A stretch of DNA of 8,214 bases from Betaproteobacteria bacterium (GTDB lineage Bacteria; Pseudomonadota; Gammaproteobacteria; Burkholderiales; SG8-39), in the NCBI GenBank assembly GCA_012274205.1, contig JAAOZY010000286.1:1-8214 (forward strand), given 5' to 3'. The notes below the pieces were generated by a model that was not told where the DNA came from, did not search any database, and worked only from the letters and a program-made list of their open reading frames with translations. Below are positions 6,067 through 8,214 of this stretch, piece by piece; position 1 is the stretch's first letter, and each line of letters begins with the position of its first letter. Made by a program: the position numbers and the translations under genes.

Positions 6067-6207
6067 CTCGTCTGGCCGACGCGGTGCCGGCCTTCGGCGC
6101 GGCTGGCATGCGCTGCTTCGCTGACACGGACGGCCAGCCTGTTCACTCCAAGAAGTGCCGAGAACAGCTTGCGGGGCATTCCTGCAAGCCGGGCGTTCGC
6201 ACTAGCC

Positions 6208-6221
6208 GGTAGCGCTATCAT
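6208..6221 (+). promoter_or_regulatory. LacI-type operator in front of the regulator gene (autoregulation)
   Basis: GGTAGCGCTATCAT matches 13 of 14 bases of the right-hand part of the perfect palindrome at 7307-7326. The right half contains TATCAT (6216-6221), a 5/6 match to a -10 box, in the same position relative to the operator as TACCAT in the tctB promoter. A second -10 candidate, TACAAT, is at 6227-6232. No convincing -35 is present. The sharing of an unusual core between the two promoters flanking the regulator supports binding by its product. Confidence 0.65.
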
Positions 6222-6238
6222 TGATCTACAATCCGGCC

Positions 6239-7270
6239 ATGAAACGAAGAAATCCGTCGCAGCGGCGCACGCGCAAGGGGAGCGGCGCCGTGACCCTGCA
6301 CGACGTGGCCAAGCTCGCCGGCGTGGCGCCGATTACCGCGTCGCGCGCCTTGAATACGCCCGAGCAGGTTTCCGCCGAGGCGCTCAAGAAAGTAAGCGAT
6401 GCGGTCGCGCGCACCGGCTATGTACGCAACCGGCTCGCCGGTGGCCTCGCCTCGGCGCGCAGCCGTCTGGTTGCGGCCGTGGTGCCGACGATCTCCGGAC
6501 CGGTGTTTCTGCGGACCGTGCAGGCGCTCACCGAAGCGCTGGCCGAGCGCGGTTACCAGTTGATGCTCGGGCAGAGCGGTTACGACAATTCGCGCGAAGA
6601 TGCGCTGATCGAGGCCATCGTCGGCCGCAGGCCGGATGGCATCGTGCTCACCGGCATCATGCATACCCCGGAGGGACGCAGACGCCTTCTGGCCGCGGCG
6701 ATCCCGGTGGTCGAGACCTGGGATCTCACCCCCACCCCCTTCGACATGCTGGTCGGATTCTCGCACGTCGACGCCGGGCGCGCGGTGGCTGACTTTCTGC
6801 TCGGCAGGGGGCGCCGGCAACTCGCGCTGGTGGCCGGTGATGACGAGCGCGCGAGGCGGCGTGCGCACGCGTTCCAGGCGGCGGCCCGCGCCGCGGGCAT
6901 GCGCGACGTTCCGGCGGTGTACGTGCCCGCGCCGACCACTTTGAACCACGGCCGCAGCGCGCTGGCCGAGTTGCTGCGCACCTCGCCCGGCACCGACGCC
7001 GTGTTCTGCAGTTCGGACTTGCTCGCGCTGGGCATCATGACCGAGGCGCAGGCGCGCGGCATCGCGGTGCCCGGGCAGATCGCGGTCGTCGGTTTTGGCG
7101 ATCTCGAGTATGCCGCGGACCTGCATCCCGCCTTGACCACGGTGCGCATCGACGGCACCGCCATAGGCCGCCAGGCGGCGCAATTCATCGTCGATCGCGC
7201 CGAAGGGCGCAGGGTGGACAAACGCGTGGTCGATGTCGGCTTTTCCATCGTCGAGCGCGACAGCGCCTGA
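6239..7270 (+). CDS. LacI-family transcriptional repressor, GntR (gluconate repressor)-like
   Basis: The ATG at 6239 gives 343 residues; an in-frame TTG at 6221 is possible but lies inside the operator. No Shine-Dalgarno precedes either. After a basic tail (residues 1-16, KRRNPSQRRTRK) comes the LacI helix-turn-helix TLHDVAKLAGVAPITASRAL (19-38), NTPEQVS, and the hinge region (GYVRNRLAGGLAS, 60-72). The periplasmic-binding-protein-like effector domain follows from about 75: VAAVVPTISGPVF, GYQLMLGQSGYD, RPDGIVLTGIMHTP, IPVVETWD, DMLVGFSHVDAG, DAVFCSSDLLALG and PGQIAVVGFGDLE. The order and wording closely match E. coli GntR, so a sugar acid or related carboxylate is a reasonable effector guess, but the ligand is not determined. 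It probably represses the downstream tctBA genes and itself, as near-identical operators lie at 6208-6221 and 7307-7326. The length is normal for the family. Confidence 0.94.
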   Translation: MKRRNPSQRRTRKGSGAVTLHDVAKLAGVAPITASRALNTPEQVSAEALKKVSDAVARTGYVRNRLAGGLASARSRLVAAVVPTISGPVFLRTVQALTEALAERGYQLMLGQSGYDNSREDALIEAIVGRRPDGIVLTGIMHTPEGRRRLLAAAIPVVETWDLTPTPFDMLVGFSHVDAGRAVADFLLGRGRRQLALVAGDDERARRRAHAFQAAARAAGMRDVPAVYVPAPTTLNHGRSALAELLRTSPGTDAVFCSSDLLALGIMTEAQARGIAVPGQIAVVGFGDLEYAADLHPALTTVRIDGTAIGRQAAQFIVDRAEGRRVDKRVVDVGFSIVERDSA

Positions 7271-7289
7271 TGCATGGAACAGCGTCAGG
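7266..7289 (+). terminator. Hairpin overlapping the regulator's stop codon
   Basis: CCTGATGC (7266-7273) pairs with GCGTCAGG (7282-7289) with one G-U pair and an 8-nt loop. It sits over the TGA at 7268-7270 and just before the tctB promoter. No U-tract follows, so it is a weak terminator candidate that could limit read-through into tctB. Confidence 0.3.
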
Positions 7290-7295
7290 ACCGGC

Positions 7296-7324
7296 TTGAC
7301 TTTGGCATATGGTAGCGCTACCAT
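7296..7324 (+). promoter_or_regulatory. Sigma-70 promoter of tctBA
   Basis: TTGACT (7296-7301, 5/6) and TACCAT (7319-7324, 4/6) are spaced 17 bp apart. The start would be near 7331, leaving a leader of about 95 nt before tctB. The -10 box is part of the operator palindrome, a layout that allows direct steric repression. Confidence 0.65.
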
Positions 7325-7326
7325 AT
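7307..7326. promoter_or_regulatory. Perfect 20-bp palindromic operator of the LacI-type regulator
   Basis: Core GGTAGC|GCTACC (7311-7322), extended perfectly by ATAT on the left (7307-7310) and ATAT on the right (7323-7326). The even symmetry and central CG are typical of LacI-family operators. It occupies the spacer and -10 of the tctB promoter and is matched by the copy in front of the regulator gene. Confidence 0.8.
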
Positions 7327-7368
7327 TTGCTGCGCCGAATCAGTGCCGTGCAAGTGCTAGGTTTAAGC

Positions 7369-7378
7369 TAAGCGCTTA
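7369..7378. promoter_or_regulatory. Possible auxiliary operator in the tctB leader
   Basis: TAAGCGCTTA is a perfect 10-bp palindrome sharing the AGCGCT core of the main operator. Its centre is 57 bp downstream of the main operator's centre, inside the untranslated leader. It could be a weaker second site for the same repressor or a site for another LacI-family protein. Confidence 0.35.
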
Positions 7379-7425
7379 CGCGGAGAAACAATCAGGCGTG
7401 AGCTTCGGGTAAAAGGAGGAAGGGG

Positions 7426-7875
7426 ATGAAGTCCTGGCAACGGTACGCAGGCGTGTTTCTGCTTGCGCTCGCGACGCTCGTGATCCAGCAGTCGGTCTGG
7501 GTGCTCCGTCTGTTCGACCACGGCCAGCCCGGTTCGGGCTTCATGCCTTTCGGATTGGGCGTGATTCTGGCCGTTCTGGCTGTCGGCCTGATTATCACCA
7601 ATCTCGGGACCGAGGAGCAACGAATTCCGTTCTGGGAGCCCAAGGCCTGGTTGCGCCCGCTTCTGGCCATCTGTGTTACGGCAGCGTATGTCGTCGTGTT
7701 CGACGATATCGGCGCCATCACCAGTGTCGTGGTTCTGGTCGCGGGCTGGCTGCTCATCGTGGAGCGCAAGAGCCTGTACGTATCGGCGGGTACCGGTGTG
7801 CTCACTGGTCTGGTCGTCTATCTGCTGTTCGAACGCTTCCTGCAGACCCCGTTTCCCAGGGGTGTGCTGTTCTGA
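7426..7875 (+). CDS. tctB: TctB-family small membrane subunit of a tripartite tricarboxylate transporter
   Basis: The protein has 149 residues. A strong ribosome-binding site AAGGAGG (7413-7419) lies 6 nt before the ATG. About four membrane segments can be seen: residues 7-25 (YAGVFLLALATLVIQQSVW), 39-60 (FMPFGLGVILAVLAVGLIITNL), about 78-111 (two closely spaced segments, interrupted by FDDIG at 92-96) and 118-136. The GSGFMPFGLG segment after the first helix and the ending LQTPFPRGVLF are typical of TctB. Known of the family: TctB is the small, poorly conserved integral membrane subunit that works with the large TctA and a periplasmic TctC-type binding protein in proton- or sodium-driven uptake of citrate or other carboxylates. 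It is the first gene behind the operator-controlled promoter, with tctA following after 57 bp. The substrate is unknown. TctC is not in the window. Confidence 0.88.
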   Translation: MKSWQRYAGVFLLALATLVIQQSVWVLRLFDHGQPGSGFMPFGLGVILAVLAVGLIITNLGTEEQRIPFWEPKAWLRPLLAICVTAAYVVVFDDIGAITSVVVLVAGWLLIVERKSLYVSAGTGVLTGLVVYLLFERFLQTPFPRGVLF

Positions 7876-7932
7876 TTCTGACGAGGCTGGCACAAATGCG
7901 GAAACCCATGTCGATTGAGGGAGACCAGGACC

Positions 7933-8214
7933 ATGTTTGATGTCGCGGGACTGTGGCATGGATTTCAAATCGCCTTCAGTCCGGTCAATCTCCTTTGGGG
8001 CTTCATCGGCTGCGCCCTCGGAACGGCGGTGGGCGTCCTGCCCGGCCTGGGACCTGCGGCCACCATCGCGCTGTTGCTGCCCATCAGCATGAAGATGGGC
8101 TCGCCCATCACCGCGATCATTCTGATGTCCGGCATCTTCTACGGCGCCATGTATGGCGGGTCGACCACTTCGATTCTGATGAAGATTCCCGGCGAGGCGG
8201 CCTCGGTTGTCACC
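7933..8214 (+). CDS. tctA: TctA-family large permease subunit of a tripartite tricarboxylate transporter, 3'-truncated
   Basis: The frame runs from the ATG at 7933 to the window end, giving the first 94 residues of a protein usually near 500. A purine-rich GAGGGAGA (7917-7924) lies 8 nt upstream. The N-terminus MFDVAGLWHGFQIAFSPVNLLWGFIGCALGTAVGVLPGLGPAATIALLLPI is the standard TctA start, with the G-x-LPGLGP motif (residues 34-41). YGGSTTSILMKIPGEAASVVT at the end is the most conserved TctA signature, expected to contribute to the substrate path. Role: main inner-membrane permease that takes substrate handed over by a TctC binding protein. It is co-transcribed with tctB and under the same predicted LacI-type control. 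Family assignment is certain despite truncation; substrate specificity cannot be read from this part. Confidence 0.95.
   Translation, partial: MFDVAGLWHGFQIAFSPVNLLWGFIGCALGTAVGVLPGLGPAATIALLLPISMKMGSPITAIILMSGIFYGAMYGGSTTSILMKIPGEAASVVT

Noticed and set aside
6005..6127. N-terminal extension of the small secreted protein
   Set aside because: It would bury the signal peptide 40 residues inside the protein; the ATG at 6007 has a good ribosome-binding site.
6218..7324. Open frame of 368 codons on the minus strand opposite the LacI-type gene
   Set aside because: Low-complexity Arg/Gly/His composition with no recognisable domain, and it spans the operator-promoter regions of the opposite strand.
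7363..7968. Open frame of 201 codons on the minus strand across tctB and the start of tctA
   Set aside because: The plus strand here has strong ribosome-binding sites, membrane segments and TctB/TctA motifs; the minus frame is hydrophilic without a family signature.

Overview
The window reads as chromosomal DNA of a high-GC Gram-negative bacterium, most likely a betaproteobacterium. Supporting this are the strongly GC-biased third codon positions, Sec and lipoprotein signal peptides, a tripartite tricarboxylate transporter (TTT) locus under a LacI-type regulator, and small CsbD, DUF3309 and BON stress genes. Genus and species cannot be told from the sequence. There is no tRNA, rRNA, insertion sequence, CRISPR array or recognisable phage module.

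Positions 1-2841 (+) hold two consecutive family-41 glycosyltransferases of the OGT/SPINDLY type. The first is cut by the window start. The second is complete, with an N-terminal TPR array. They overlap by 4 bp (ATGA) and are probably co-translated. By analogy with the family they should glycosylate Ser/Thr of protein targets, but no target gene is in view. A hairpin-rich convergent gap (2842-2912) separates them from the next gene.

Positions 2913-4154 (-) encode a strongly glycine-rich predicted lipoprotein of unknown function. It is divergent from a cluster of three small + strand genes at 4418-5481: a secreted tri-haem c7-type cytochrome fused to a C-terminal BON domain, a 52-residue DUF3309 membrane protein, and a CsbD-family protein. 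The cytochrome gene is preceded by a candidate ECF-sigma promoter (GGAAC / TCTAA). The set looks like an envelope or osmotic-stress operon with an unexpected redox component.

Positions 5633-6007 (-) encode a small secreted protein of unknown function. Divergent from it, 6239-7270 (+) encodes a LacI-family regulator resembling E. coli GntR (gluconate repressor type). Downstream lie tctB (7426-7875) and the start of tctA (from 7933, cut by the window end). A 20-bp perfect palindrome sits between and over the -35 and -10 of the tctB promoter. A near-identical copy lies just upstream of the regulator's own start. The sequence therefore predicts an autoregulated repressor controlling uptake of an organic acid through the TTT system.

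The most unusual items are the c7 cytochrome-BON fusion with its possible ECF promoter, the paired operators with an almost leaderless repressor gene, and the glycine-rich lipoprotein. None is shown here to be a new system; each is a testable lead.
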